The notes: generated from the sequence alone by a model not told the origin. Counted from the stretch's first letter, positions 1 through 7,230 are shown. The stretch: DNA of 18,181 nucleotides from Methylobacter sp. (GCA_023229605.1 JALNYY010000086.1:1-18181), one strand, 5' to 3'. Program-made: numbers and translations.

Positions 1-324
1 CATATCCATCTCATCGTTACTTCGCCGGATGTAGCGGGATTTTTACGGGATTTCAAACGATTTACTTCCGCTAAATTCAAGGCCAATCTCGAAACTACGG
101 AACCGAGTGTTTTAAATCTGTTTATTGATGCACAGGGAGGTTACCGGTTTTGGATGGAAACTAATGCCCCGAAGAAGATCGAAAACCCTGCTTTCTATCT
201 TCAAAAGCTTAACTATATCCACGAAAATCCGGTGCGAAAAGGTTATGTTGCCCGTCCTGAACATTGGCTTTGGTCATCAGCCAACCCGGCTTCGCCGCTT
301 CTTACCAAATTGCTTGCGACATGA
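1..324 (+). CDS. REP-associated tyrosine transposase (RAYT, Y1 IS200-like), 3' part only
   Basis: Frame 1 is open from the first base to TGA at 322-324 (107 residues), so the start lies outside the window. The fragment opens with HIHLIVT, which fits the His-hydrophobic-His metal motif of Y1/HUH single-strand transposases. Near the C-terminus it carries NYIHENPVRKGYV and PEHWLWSSA, the typical RAYT block; its Tyr is the expected catalytic nucleophile. RAYTs are domesticated IS200/IS605 relatives that nick REP palindromes. Strong palindromes lie directly downstream (365-727), which fits a RAYT with its substrate repeats. The 3' end looks intact. Whether the 5' half is intact cannot be seen. Confidence 0.85.
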   Translation, partial: HIHLIVTSPDVAGFLRDFKRFTSAKFKANLETTEPSVLNLFIDAQGGYRFWMETNAPKKIENPAFYLQKLNYIHENPVRKGYVARPEHWLWSSANPASPLLTKLLAT

Positions 325-364
325 TTCACCGATGGACGGCGACTACCGCCAGCACGTCAGCCGG

Positions 365-383
365 ACGGGGCATGTTGCCCCGT
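365..383. repeat. REP-like hairpin
   Basis: ACGGGGCA, a TGT loop, then TGCCCCGT: a perfect 8-bp stem with a 3-base loop, 41 bases after the transposase stop. It has the size and GC content expected of a REP substrate for the neighbouring transposase. The pairing is seen; the REP role is inferred. Confidence 0.6.
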
Positions 384-448
384 TCGAAACGTTTTGCGTT
401 GGTTAGCATTGCCGCTTAGCTCTAACATCGAAGAAACGTTAGGGACGG

Positions 449-481
449 GGTGTTCTCCGCGTAGCGGCTTCGTCCAACACC
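449..481. repeat. Imperfect stem-loop (GGTGTT...AACACC)
   Basis: A 6-bp outer stem pairs GGTGTT (449-454) with AACACC (476-481). The interior is GC-rich and carries CCGCGTAGCGG. It is of the kind seen in dispersed REP families and is the second palindrome after the transposase. Confidence 0.45.
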
Positions 482-559
482 GCCGGTAATTCGACATGAT
501 TCAGCCCACCCAATGTAATTTTATTAGAAAAATCCAAATTCAGGATAACCGAGACAGAT

Positions 560-693
560 GTAGGGGGCATCGCGCCCCATTTACAAACACCAAAATGACC
601 GGATTATTTTAAACAATTCAACGGACGAACCATTTTGGAAATCAAAGCTCCCAGTACGATTGGGCTCCGAAATGGGGCGCGATTCCCCCTCTA
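560..693. repeat. Inverted pair of GC-rich repeats, BIME/MITE-like
   Basis: The segment at 560-582 (GTAGGGGGCATCGCGCCCCA then TTT) recurs in reverse complement at 670-693. The second copy differs by one inserted base and one substitution. The arms are about 23 bases and enclose roughly 87 AT-richer bases, giving a 134-base unit resembling a bipartite REP element or a very short MITE. No coding sequence lies inside. Confidence 0.6.
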
Positions 694-715
694 CCCGGCT
701 TAAGTTGGCGCATAT

Positions 716-727
716 GGGTTGCAACCC
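716..727. repeat. Perfect 12-base palindrome
   Basis: GGGTTGCAACCC is perfectly self-complementary and lies about 45 bases beyond the stop of the minus-strand gene that ends at 772. It could act in termination or be another repeat remnant. No T-run follows on the minus strand. Confidence 0.4.
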
Positions 728-771
728 CCGTCCGGCTTGGAGTTAGCGATAGCATTCCGACCTACATGGCT

Positions 772-1182
772 TTATGTTTTCGGTGGTAACCCAAGTTTCC
801 TTCGTATAAAATTTTCAACCTTGTCCGCCTGATCATAGTCCGTTGTATTCGAGTATCCAATCAAGTGATTTCTTGCAGCAGCCTCTGGATCCTGTCCTTT
901 CAATTTTAAATACAGAAGATACCAGTATGGTAACTCCTGTACAGCTGCGGATAATTGAGCTGAGGCCTTTCGATTAGCAAGAATCCGCTCTCGGAAGAGT
1001 TTTTTCATCTCGTCATTATAGCCTTCTGCATTCACCACTTGAGCAAAGTAGATGAAGTCCACCAAAATTTGATTCCTGATGTCTCGATATTTAAGAATCG
1101 GTTGCATTTGGAATGTCGTGAACCAGTATCCAATGGCCCCTAAAACGAATCCGATTATAACGGCCAACAATTTATCATCCAT
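772..1182 (-). CDS. Small membrane-anchored protein of unknown function
   Basis: The protein has 136 residues. Residues 5-23 form one hydrophobic N-terminal segment (LLAVIIGFVLGAIGYWFTT). A soluble, charged, probably helical domain of about 110 residues follows and ends KLGLPPKT. I recognise no domain or catalytic motif. Its ATG overlaps the end of sdhE by 8 bases, so it is translationally coupled and is probably the last gene of the sdh transcript. The position suggests a link to complex II assembly or merely hitch-hiking; nothing in the protein decides this. The start is supported by the overlap and by the membrane segment beginning at once. Confidence 0.7.
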   Translation of the reverse strand: MDDKLLAVIIGFVLGAIGYWFTTFQMQPILKYRDIRNQILVDFIYFAQVVNAEGYNDEMKKLFRERILANRKASAQLSAAVQELPYWYLLYLKLKGQDPEAAARNHLIGYSNTTDYDQADKVENFIRRKLGLPPKT

Positions 1183-1429
1183 GATACCGCCCCACAGCCA
1201 TTGCTAATGCTCTAACCTTCCCAATCAAACCCGCCATTCCTTCCAGAACCAAATCCCCCATTAAAACCCCAACCAACAGATCATCCTCCATCCCCAACAA
1301 CTCAACAAACAAAGCCCTCTCCGCCTGATCCGCGACCAAATACCCCGTTTCCAAATACCTATTCAACAGAAAATCCAACTCCTTAGTCCCGCGCCGGCAT
1401 TGCCACCTTAACCGAGCCAGCTCGTCCAT
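1175..1429 (-). CDS. sdhE: FAD assembly factor SdhE (YgfY/Sdh5 family)
   Basis: The protein has 84 residues, the usual size for this family. SdhE helps attach FAD covalently to the SdhA flavoprotein in the cytoplasm. The signature RRGTKELD near residues 12-19 contains the RGxxE motif that contacts SdhA, and WQCRRG..LDFLLNRYLE is typical. Its ATG shares a base with the sdhB stop (TGATG at the junction), so the two genes are translationally coupled. It lies directly after sdhB and overlaps the membrane-protein gene downstream. The C-terminal third (from about residue 45) is unusually hydrophobic and Gly/Leu-rich. Identification is firm from motif plus context. Confidence 0.9.
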   Translation of the reverse strand: MDELARLRWQCRRGTKELDFLLNRYLETGYLVADQAERALFVELLGMEDDLLVGVLMGDLVLEGMAGLIGKVRALAMAVGRYHG

Positions 1430-2214
1430 CAGCCCAGCTTTCTCTGCACCAACAGTTTCTTGGTTTCGGCAATCGCCTTAGCCGGATTCAGGCCCTTGGG
1501 ACAGGTATCGGTACAGTTCATAATCGTATGGCAACGGTACAATTTAAACGGGTCTTCCAGTTCATCCAGCCGTTCGCCGGTGCTTTCGTCGCGGCTGTCG
1601 ACCAGCCAGCGGTAGGCTTGCAACAGCACCGCAGGTCCCAGATAGCGCTCGCTGTTCCACCAGTAACTGGGGCAACTGGTCGAGCAGCAGGCGCACAGCA
1701 CGCAGTCGTATAAGCCGTCCAGTTTTTCCCGGTCTTCTTTGCTTTGCAGGCGTTCGGAATCCGCAGGCGCAGGCGTTTGGGTTTCTATCCACGGTTTGAT
1801 CGAGGCGTATTGGGCATAGAAATGGGTCATATCCGGCACCAGGTCTTTAACGACTTGCATATGCGGCAACGGATAAATCTTGATCGCGCCGGGATATGAG
1901 TCGATGGCTTTGGTGCAGGCCAAAGAATTTTTGCCGTTGATGTTCATCGCGCAGGAACCGCACACGCCTTCTCGGCAGGAACGCCGGAAGGTCAGGCTGC
2001 TGTCGATTTCGTTCTTGATTTTCAGGATCGCATCCAGCACCATCGGGCCGCAGCTGTCCATGTCCAGCTCGAACGCATCGATGCGCGGGTTTTCGCCTGA
2101 CTCGGGGTCCCATCGATACACTTCAAAGCGGCGGATATTGGTTGCGCCGACAGGCGCTTTAAAGGTTTTGCCTTCGATTAAAACCGAGTTTTTAGGCAGG
2201 GTAAATTCAGCCAT
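1429..2214 (-). CDS. sdhB: Succinate dehydrogenase iron-sulfur subunit
   Basis: The protein has 261 residues. It carries electrons from FAD in SdhA to quinone at the membrane anchor. The N-terminal ferredoxin domain has the [2Fe-2S] ligands in SCREGVCGSC and a later Cys in SLACTK. The C-terminal domain has CVLCACCSTSCPSYWW for [4Fe-4S] and CHTIMNCTDTCPKG for [3Fe-4S]/[4Fe-4S]; all expected cysteines are present. The purine-rich AGAAGAG lies upstream of ATG 2214. It is separated from sdhA by a toxin-antitoxin pair whose stop is only 37 bases upstream, so it most likely depends on transcription through that pair. It is coupled to sdhE downstream. Confidence 0.97.
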   Translation of the reverse strand: MAEFTLPKNSVLIEGKTFKAPVGATNIRRFEVYRWDPESGENPRIDAFELDMDSCGPMVLDAILKIKNEIDSSLTFRRSCREGVCGSCAMNINGKNSLACTKAIDSYPGAIKIYPLPHMQVVKDLVPDMTHFYAQYASIKPWIETQTPAPADSERLQSKEDREKLDGLYDCVLCACCSTSCPSYWWNSERYLGPAVLLQAYRWLVDSRDESTGERLDELEDPFKLYRCHTIMNCTDTCPKGLNPAKAIAETKKLLVQRKLG

Positions 2215-2251
2215 TAGTCTATTCTCTTCTGAGTGGAATTCAGGATAGTCA

Positions 2252-2638
2252 TCATAACAATCTGGTATTGCTATGCCGACCTAAACGTTTATCAAAGGCA
2301 TATAAGACTGCGTCAACGTATGAACTTTCGATCAAAATCAAACAATCGGCAAAATCTGCACGGCCTAGCCGAAATAAATCGATAGCGACTTGAAAATGTT
2401 CAGGACGCTGCGGAATAAAGGCGGGATTAACCAGCAAATGTTCGAGCACCGTCAATAAAGTGGCTTTATCTGTTTTATAAACTTTTGCCAACACCCAAGT
2501 GCATTCTATTTGCACGATTTGAGATAGATAGACGTTCTGCGCATTTTCAACCAAATCGCGGGCAATTTTTGTTTGTTCCGGCAGCCCTATATCTTCAACG
2601 ATGACACGAACTAACACATTAGTATCAATCGCTATCAC
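2252..2638 (-). CDS. PIN-domain toxin (VapC-like)
   Basis: The protein has 128 residues, normal for a PIN-domain ribonuclease toxin. Acidic residues expected to bind the catalytic metal are present: D5 in IDTNVL, E45 in QIECTW, D95/D98 in RADFADCL, and D116 in YAFDKRL. VapC-type proteins cut tRNA or rRNA when not held by their antitoxin; the target here is unknown. Its start overlaps the preceding antitoxin gene by 14 bases, the usual arrangement. The pair lies inside the sdh operon between sdhA and sdhB on the same strand, leaving 37 bases before sdhB. No inactivating change is visible. Confidence 0.85.
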   Translation of the reverse strand: MIAIDTNVLVRVIVEDIGLPEQTKIARDLVENAQNVYLSQIVQIECTWVLAKVYKTDKATLLTVLEHLLVNPAFIPQRPEHFQVAIDLFRLGRADFADCLILIESSYVDAVLYAFDKRLGRHSNTRLL

Positions 2639-2858
2639 TTATTGCACCGTCTACAATACCTTGCTCAATTTCGGCCAACGTGGCAGTGATCGGCGTTTTT
2701 ATTAACCCGAATGCCGACTTGATAGTCAGTTGCTTGTTATCGTTTGATGAAGCGGGCAATATTTCAACAATGTGGCATTGTTTTTCCGGCAATAAATTCA
2801 AAAAAACGACGACTTGGCTGTAAATGCTGTCGTCTATTTCTAATGTGAGTGTTTTCAT
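2625..2858 (-). CDS. Antitoxin partner of the PIN toxin
   Basis: The protein has 77 residues. The N-terminus MKTLTLEIDDSIYSQVVVFL, with LLPEKQCHIVEIL following, resembles small antitoxins paired with PIN toxins and probably holds the dimerisation/DNA-binding part. The acidic C-terminal tail from about residue 50 would wrap the toxin. It starts 22 bases after the sdhA stop with a purine-rich GAGAGAC (2864-2870) upstream, and overlaps the toxin start by 14 bases. If it autoregulates like relatives, it would need an operator in the very short gap or inside sdhA. I assign it by position and N-terminal resemblance rather than by a recognised family name. Confidence 0.75.
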   Translation of the reverse strand: MKTLTLEIDDSIYSQVVVFLNLLPEKQCHIVEILPASSNDNKQLTIKSAFGLIKTPITATLAEIEQGIVDGAISDSD

Positions 2859-2880
2859 ATCATGTCTCTCAAAGCGTGTG

Positions 2881-4665
2881 TTAATAAACTCTCTCTTTGG
2901 GCGGAATCACGTCGACTTCGTCGGTTAAAGTGTACATATGCACCGGCCTGTAATCGATTTTAACCTGATCGCCATCCAGCCAAGTCAGGGTATGCTTCAG
3001 CCAGTTCTCGTCATCGCGGTTCGGGTAATCTTCCCGTGCATGGCCGCCCCGGCTTTCGGTGCGGTTGCCTGCGGCGTTGATTGCGACCGTGGCTTGGCTC
3101 AGCAGGTTATCCAGCTCCAGCGTTTCGACCAGATCGGTATTCCAGATCAACGATTGATCGGCCACTTTGACATCGGCAAAGCTTTTTCTGACTTCCGCCA
3201 TCGCGTTGATGCCTTCGGTCAGCGTGGAGCCGATCCTGAACACCGCCGCTTTGGCCTGCATGACTTTTTGCATGTCCAGGCGAATATCGGAGGTCGAGCG
3301 GCTGCCGTTCGCATTGCGGATTTTATCGAAACGGGCGATAGCTTTGTCGCAGGCATTACCGGCCAACGGTTTTTGCCTTGAGCCCGGCTTAATCAGTTCG
3401 GCGCAGCGTATCGCGGCGGAGCGGCCGAATACCACCAGATCGAGCAGCGAGTTCGATCCCAAGCGGTTCGCGCCATGCACGGACACGCAGGCCGCCTCTC
3501 CGATCGCCATCAGGCCCGGCACCACCGCGTCGGGATCGCCGTCTTTCAGGGTAACGACTTCGGCTTTGTAATTGGTCGGAATTCCGCCCATGTTGTAATG
3601 CACGGTCGGCAGCACCGGAATCGGCTGTTGGGTCACATCGACACCCGCAAAAATCTTGGAGGTCTCGGATATGCCCGGCAAGCGTTCGTGAATGATCGCA
3701 GGATCGAGATGTTCGATATGCAGGTAGATGTGGTCTTTCAGCGGCCCTACGCCCCGGCCTTCGTGGATTTCAATGGTCATCGCGCGGCTGACTACATCGC
3801 GCGAAGCCAGGTCTTTGGCCGATGGTGCGTAGCGTTCCATGAAGCGTTCGCCTTCCGAATTAGTCAGGTAACCGCCCTCGCCTCTAACCCCTTCGGTGAT
3901 CAAACAGCCTGCGCCGTAGATGCCGGTCGGGTGGAACTGGATGAACTCCATATCCTGTAACGGCAAACCTGCGCGTAACGCCATTGCGTTGCCGTCGCCG
4001 GTCACGGTATGCGCCGAGGTGCAGGAAAAAAACGTGCGCCCGTACCCGCCGGTCGCCAATACGGTCATCTGGGATTTGAACAAATGCAGCGAACCGTCGT
4101 CCAGGCGCCATGCCAACACACCGCGACATTCGCCGTCCTCCATAATCAAATCCAGCGCGATGTATTCAACGAAGAATTCGGCCTTATGCTTCAACGCCTG
4201 CTGGTACAAGGTATGCAATATCGCGTGGCCGGTTTTGTCCGCCGCCGCGCAAGTGCGTTGCGCCTGGCCTTTGCCGAAATGCGTGGTCATGCCGCCGAAC
4301 GCGCGCTGGTAGATTTTGCCGTCGCTGGTACGCGAAAAGGGCACGCCGTAATGTTCCAGCTCAATTACGGCGGGAATGGCTTCGCGGCACATGTATTCTA
4401 TCGCGTCCTGATCGCCCAGCCAGTCGGAGCCTTTGACGGTGTCGTACATATGAAAGCGCCAGTCGTCTTCGCCCATATTGCCCAGCGCCGCGCTGATGCC
4501 GCCTTGCGCGGCGACGGTATGGCTGCGTGTCGGGAACACTTTGGTGATGCAGGCGGTTTTAAGCCCCCGTTCCGCCATGCCTAAGGTGGCGCGCAGCCCT
4601 GCGCCGCCTGCGCCGACGACCACCACATCGTAAGCGTGTTCAATAATTTTGTAATCAGCAGCCAT
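2881..4665 (-). CDS. sdhA: Succinate dehydrogenase flavoprotein subunit
   Basis: The protein has 594 residues, full length. It oxidises succinate to fumarate on covalently bound FAD at the inner face of the cytoplasmic membrane. A dinucleotide-binding GAGGAG is at 18-23. The FAD-linking His is in TRSHTVAAQGG (H49). The active site is visible in FHPTGIYGAGCLITEGVRGEGG, split here as FHPTG and EGVRGEGG, and in GANRLGSNSLLDLVVFGR. The C-terminus ends with the usual Tyr (PKERVY). The start is supported by AGGGTGAT just upstream. sdhD ends 3 bases before it. A toxin-antitoxin pair follows 22 bases after its stop instead of sdhB. Confidence 0.98.
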   Translation of the reverse strand: MAADYKIIEHAYDVVVVGAGGAGLRATLGMAERGLKTACITKVFPTRSHTVAAQGGISAALGNMGEDDWRFHMYDTVKGSDWLGDQDAIEYMCREAIPAVIELEHYGVPFSRTSDGKIYQRAFGGMTTHFGKGQAQRTCAAADKTGHAILHTLYQQALKHKAEFFVEYIALDLIMEDGECRGVLAWRLDDGSLHLFKSQMTVLATGGYGRTFFSCTSAHTVTGDGNAMALRAGLPLQDMEFIQFHPTGIYGAGCLITEGVRGEGGYLTNSEGERFMERYAPSAKDLASRDVVSRAMTIEIHEGRGVGPLKDHIYLHIEHLDPAIIHERLPGISETSKIFAGVDVTQQPIPVLPTVHYNMGGIPTNYKAEVVTLKDGDPDAVVPGLMAIGEAACVSVHGANRLGSNSLLDLVVFGRSAAIRCAELIKPGSRQKPLAGNACDKAIARFDKIRNANGSRSTSDIRLDMQKVMQAKAAVFRIGSTLTEGINAMAEVRKSFADVKVADQSLIWNTDLVETLELDNLLSQATVAINAAGNRTESRGGHAREDYPNRDDENWLKHTLTWLDGDQVKIDYRPVHMYTLTDEVDVIPPKERVY

Positions 4666-4668
4666 GGA

Positions 4669-5049
4669 TCACCCTATCGATACGATGCGAAACACGGCCA
4701 GCAAAGCCGCTATCGCCAAAAACAAGAAAGCCAGATTGGCGGCCCAGATTGAAATAATCTTGGGGCCTTCGGCGGCGACGTAATCTTCAATCACCACTTG
4801 CAAGCCCAACGCGGCGTGGTAAAAAGCGGCGATGATCCAGGCCGCGATGCAGACGCTGTTAACCGGCGACGCCAGCCAGTCTACGCTTTGCTGATAGGGA
4901 GCGGTCAGGCCCAAGCCCATAAACTTGATCAGCCAGAAAGACAACGGGATCAGCGCCGCGGCGGTAACGCGCTGCATCCACCAGTGAACAGTTCCGCTTT
5001 TGGCCGAACCCAGGCCCTTAACCCTGGATAAAGGCGTTCTATAGTCCAT
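4669..5049 (-). CDS. sdhD: Succinate dehydrogenase membrane anchor subunit
   Basis: The protein has 126 residues from the preferred ATG at 5049 (MDYRTPLSRVKGLGSAKSG). An in-frame ATG at 5064 would add five residues. The inner start has GGGG five bases upstream and the normal N-terminus, so I prefer it. Three hydrophobic segments are visible. The expected haem ligand is in AFYHAALGLQVVIEDYV. With SdhC it anchors the complex, binds haem b and forms the quinone site. Its start overlaps the end of sdhC by 11 bases and it ends 3 bases before sdhA, so translation is tightly coupled. Confidence 0.93.
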   Translation of the reverse strand: MDYRTPLSRVKGLGSAKSGTVHWWMQRVTAAALIPLSFWLIKFMGLGLTAPYQQSVDWLASPVNSVCIAAWIIAAFYHAALGLQVVIEDYVAAEGPKIISIWAANLAFLFLAIAALLAVFRIVSIG

Positions 5050-5428
5050 AATATCCCCACACAAAAGTCATCAAAGTCAATATTAATGAAGCCGCCAGCT
5101 CGATCATCGCGTACCGGTTTAATGTATCCGGTTCAAAGCTGCCGCCCGCATCCCAGACCAAATGACGGATGCCGTGGCACAGATGGAAAAACAATGCATA
5201 AACGAAACCCCAGCAGACCAGTTTGAGCAGCCACAGCTTCATCACCGCCTGCATTGCGGCGTATGAATCCGCTCCGCCTGCCAGCGCCGAAACAATATAA
5301 ACGAATAAGATCAAGCCGGCTGAGAGCATGACGCCGGTCATGCGGTGGGTGATCGAAATAATACCTGTTAAAGGCAGTTTGTAGACTTGCAAATGCGGGG
5401 ATGTGGGTCTGTTAGTGTTTATCGCCAT
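5039..5428 (-). CDS. sdhC: Succinate dehydrogenase cytochrome b556 subunit
   Basis: The protein has 129 residues from ATG 5428 (MAINTNRPTSPHLQVYKLPL). A longer frame reaches 5518, but the family normally begins close to the RPxSPHLxxY motif, so the 30-residue extension is rejected. The signature HRMTGVMLSAG, three membrane segments and the haem-ligand region HLCHGIRHLVWD are present. It starts the sdh operon and overlaps sdhD by 11 bases. GGA about 10 bases upstream is the only Shine-Dalgarno-like sequence. The promoter should lie in the 5429-5880 region, where repeats and stem-loops are found. Confidence 0.95.
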   Translation of the reverse strand: MAINTNRPTSPHLQVYKLPLTGIISITHRMTGVMLSAGLILFVYIVSALAGGADSYAAMQAVMKLWLLKLVCWGFVYALFFHLCHGIRHLVWDAGGSFEPDTLNRYAMIELAASLILTLMTFVWGYYGL

Positions 5429-5633
5429 AGTATTATCCAATAGTTGTGTATACCAAATGATCTTCCAAATAGACGTTCTATTCCCGACTGCCATAGCAGG
5501 TAGAATCAGTCGAATCATGTTGTACCATATATTATAGATGTCCGCTGAAGTTAATAAACCCGAAATTACAGCCTGTACATCGCCGGATTTTTCTTCGTCA
5601 TTTGCTTTTGCATCCTTAAGCCAAAGAAAAACG

Positions 5634-5673
5634 CTTGGCGGTGTAAAAGAGCTCTATTCTTTTTCCCGCCGAG
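5634..5673. promoter_or_regulatory. Two-part stem-loop upstream of sdhC
   Basis: CTTGGCGG (5634-5641) pairs with CCGCCGAG (5666-5673) with one mismatch. Inside it AAAAGA (5645-5650) pairs with TCTTTT (5658-5663). The structure lies about 200 bases upstream of sdhC. It could be a leader structure in the sdh transcript or a repeat; function is not known. Confidence 0.4.
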
Positions 5674-5700
5674 CAGCAGCAAACTGCAAACTGCATACAT

Positions 5701-5743
5701 AACTGTGTTATTTGACGCACAGGATTAGGCTATATAACACACT
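5701..5743. repeat. 43-base repeat, copy A, with TGTGTTAT/ATAACACA inverted arms
   Basis: This copy matches 5839-5881 at 33 of 43 positions by hand alignment. Inside it TGTGTTAT (5704-5711) and ATAACACA (5734-5741) are perfect 8-base inverted arms about 22 bases apart, as in a two-site operator. TTGACG at 5712-5717 would also serve as a plus-strand -35 element. Confidence 0.5.
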
Positions 5744-5778
5744 TTTTTTAAATACTTCTTACAAGCCTTGATTTTAGG

Positions 5779-5790
5779 GCTTCGCGAAGC
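5779..5790. repeat. Perfect 12-base palindrome between the two 43-base repeats
   Basis: GCTTCGCGAAGC is perfectly self-complementary and lies between the two repeat copies. It could be a hairpin or a dimeric protein site. No T-run follows. Confidence 0.35.
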
Positions 5791-5838
5791 ATAAGTTCCG
5801 CCATAACCCGCCCAGGACGACAACAACAGATTCAATTA

Positions 5839-5881
5839 AACTATGTTATTTAACACACTATAATAGGCTATATGCCACATT
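5839..5881 (+). promoter_or_regulatory. 43-base repeat, copy B, with perfect TATAAT
   Basis: This is the second copy of the repeat. It contains TGTTA-TT-TAACA (5844-5855), a clean inverted repeat, and a consensus -10 box TATAAT at 5859-5864 on the plus strand. The inverted repeat would sit in the -35/-10 spacer, a usual place for a repressor. Transcription from it would give a leader of about 345 bases before the gene at 6217. The -35 position (TTAAAC) is weak. Confidence 0.4.
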
Positions 5882-6079
5882 ATTTATTTTAAAGGAATCT
5901 TTGATCGGCTAAAAATATCCTTACCCGCGTTGAATCCACTAGGCTCATCAGACGCATAGAATATTTGGCACAATAACTGCTTACCCTCACCTCGCAATAC
6001 AGGTATTTTTCCCGCGGCCATTCTGCGGGGCAAATTTCTTGCTTTTTTAACTGTACCGACCGCCAGTCCACTCACTCTA

Positions 6080-6100
6080 CCGGGCTTCGCCGGCTTTTTT
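6080..6100 (+). terminator. Weak terminator-like hairpin with T6
   Basis: CCGG-GCTTCG-CCGG followed by C and six T residues (6095-6100) resembles a short intrinsic terminator on the plus strand. It lies about 115 bases upstream of the gene at 6217. If the promoter at 5859 is real, it would act as an attenuator in that leader. The stem is only 4 bp, so this is tentative. Confidence 0.3.
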
Positions 6101-6216
6101 GTTGTTACAGTAGGATACGACTAAACCACAGTTCCTTGTTTGTACTGCCTTGAATAATCAAGCTTAAGATTTTTGCAGCACATCCACCGGACTTAATAAT
6201 AAATATAAGGTTAATC

Positions 6217-7230
6217 ATGACTCAATCGAAAAAAACACCTCTTGCGATAGCTTTAAGCTCAGCGTTCGTCATTTACAGCGGCGGCGTTCTGGCCGATCAT
6301 GGTTCTTTGGGTTTCGGAATCGGCACCGCATCGCCGATTATCACGCAACCCGGCGTCACGCTTCCCACTAACATGTGGGCAGTCGGCACGATCACCCAAT
6401 TTTCGAGTTTTAACAGCGCATCGGATCAACAATTGGTGGATTTAAGCAACGGCCCAAACCCCGACGTACATAGCGTGAGCACTTACCTGCAACCTTCGGT
6501 ATTTGCAGCTTACGGACTTACCGACGATTTGACTTTTGGCGTGAAAGTTCCTTATGTATTCCGTACCGGCATACGTTCGCCCGACCCGGACAATCCGGGA
6601 TCAATCAATACCTTAGGCGATCCCCATGGTTTTGGCGATGTTTCCATCTTTACCCAATATCGCTTTTTCCATACCGCCGATAACTTAAACCATGTAGCGC
6701 TGACTCTGGGCCTCAAAACCCCGACCGGACAAACTGCCTTAACAAACAATCAAGGCCCCAATTTTGAAACGCACCATCAGCCCGGCAGCGGCTCATGGAA
6801 CCCTTCAGCAGGCATTTCGTACACTCGCGTAATGGGATCATTCTCGTTTGACACCAACGCCATGTACACAATAGCCACCCGAGGCGCGCAAGGAACATAC
6901 CTGGGCGATAACATCGGTTATAATATCGCGCTTTCTTACGCCTTCGGCGCGCCCGCCCGCAACGAGTTTTTTGGCGCCAGCAACAATGCGCCGTGGACCG
7001 CCGTCCTTGAATTCAATGGAGAACGGCAAGCTCAGCAAAGAACCGCCGGCGTGGGCTATGATGCCAACTCGGGCGGAAATACAATATATGTATCTCCAGG
7101 CTTCAGGTATTCGGGAGGAAAAAACTGGAACACGGCTTTATCCATAGGCACGCCGATAGTCCAAGATTTAAACGGCTATCAAACGCCTGCCGAATACCGG
7201 ATTACCTACCGTTTCGTCGCCGCATTCTAG
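6217..7230 (+). CDS. Outer-membrane beta-barrel protein, MetA-pathway-of-phenol-degradation-like
   Basis: The protein has 337 residues. A signal peptide runs to about A26 (AFVIYSGGVLA, then DHGSLGFG). The rest is alternating hydrophobic strands with Gly/Asn-rich turns and ends in Phe (RITYRFVAAF), the C-terminal signal for outer-membrane insertion. Blocks such as GDVSIFTQYRFF, LGLKTPTG and GSGSWNPSAGISYTR are typical of the family annotated as transporter / phenol MetA-like; the substrate is unknown. AAGG lies about 9 bases before the ATG. It is followed after 33 bases by the Asp-box lipoprotein gene and a thioredoxin-like gene, probably one transcript. The family is fairly clear; the function is not. 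Confidence 0.8.
   Translation: MTQSKKTPLAIALSSAFVIYSGGVLADHGSLGFGIGTASPIITQPGVTLPTNMWAVGTITQFSSFNSASDQQLVDLSNGPNPDVHSVSTYLQPSVFAAYGLTDDLTFGVKVPYVFRTGIRSPDPDNPGSINTLGDPHGFGDVSIFTQYRFFHTADNLNHVALTLGLKTPTGQTALTNNQGPNFETHHQPGSGSWNPSAGISYTRVMGSFSFDTNAMYTIATRGAQGTYLGDNIGYNIALSYAFGAPARNEFFGASNNAPWTAVLEFNGERQAQQRTAGVGYDANSGGNTIYVSPGFRYSGGKNWNTALSIGTPIVQDLNGYQTPAEYRITYRFVAAF

Larger units (their letters stand above)
325..771. other. Gene-free region with REP-like palindromes
   Basis: No credible gene is visible between the transposase stop and the stop codon of the minus-strand membrane protein at 772. The open frame at 125-406 is a shadow of the transposase. The stretch instead holds four separate palindromic structures, listed individually, in keeping with a RAYT-associated repeat zone. 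Confidence 0.7.
5429..6216. other. Long AT-rich intergenic region between divergent sdhC and outer-membrane gene
   Basis: About 790 bases separate the sdhC start (minus) from the outer-membrane protein start (plus). Two overlapping minus-strand frames at 5884-6075 have no recognisable protein character and are discounted. The region holds a stem-loop, two copies of a 43-base repeat, a 12-base palindrome and a terminator-like hairpin, all listed separately. It must contain the promoters of both units. Confidence 0.65.

Noticed and set aside
125..406. 93-residue frame on the plus strand
   Set aside because: It overlaps the transposase in another frame and runs on into palindromic repeats.
5429..5518. 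30-residue N-terminal extension of SdhC
   Set aside because: The SdhC family begins close to the RPxSPHL motif and the extension looks like untranslated leader.
5884..6075. Two overlapping minus-strand reading frames in the sdhC upstream region
   Set aside because: Neither has a ribosome-binding site, recognisable domain or normal protein composition, and the region carries regulatory-looking repeats.
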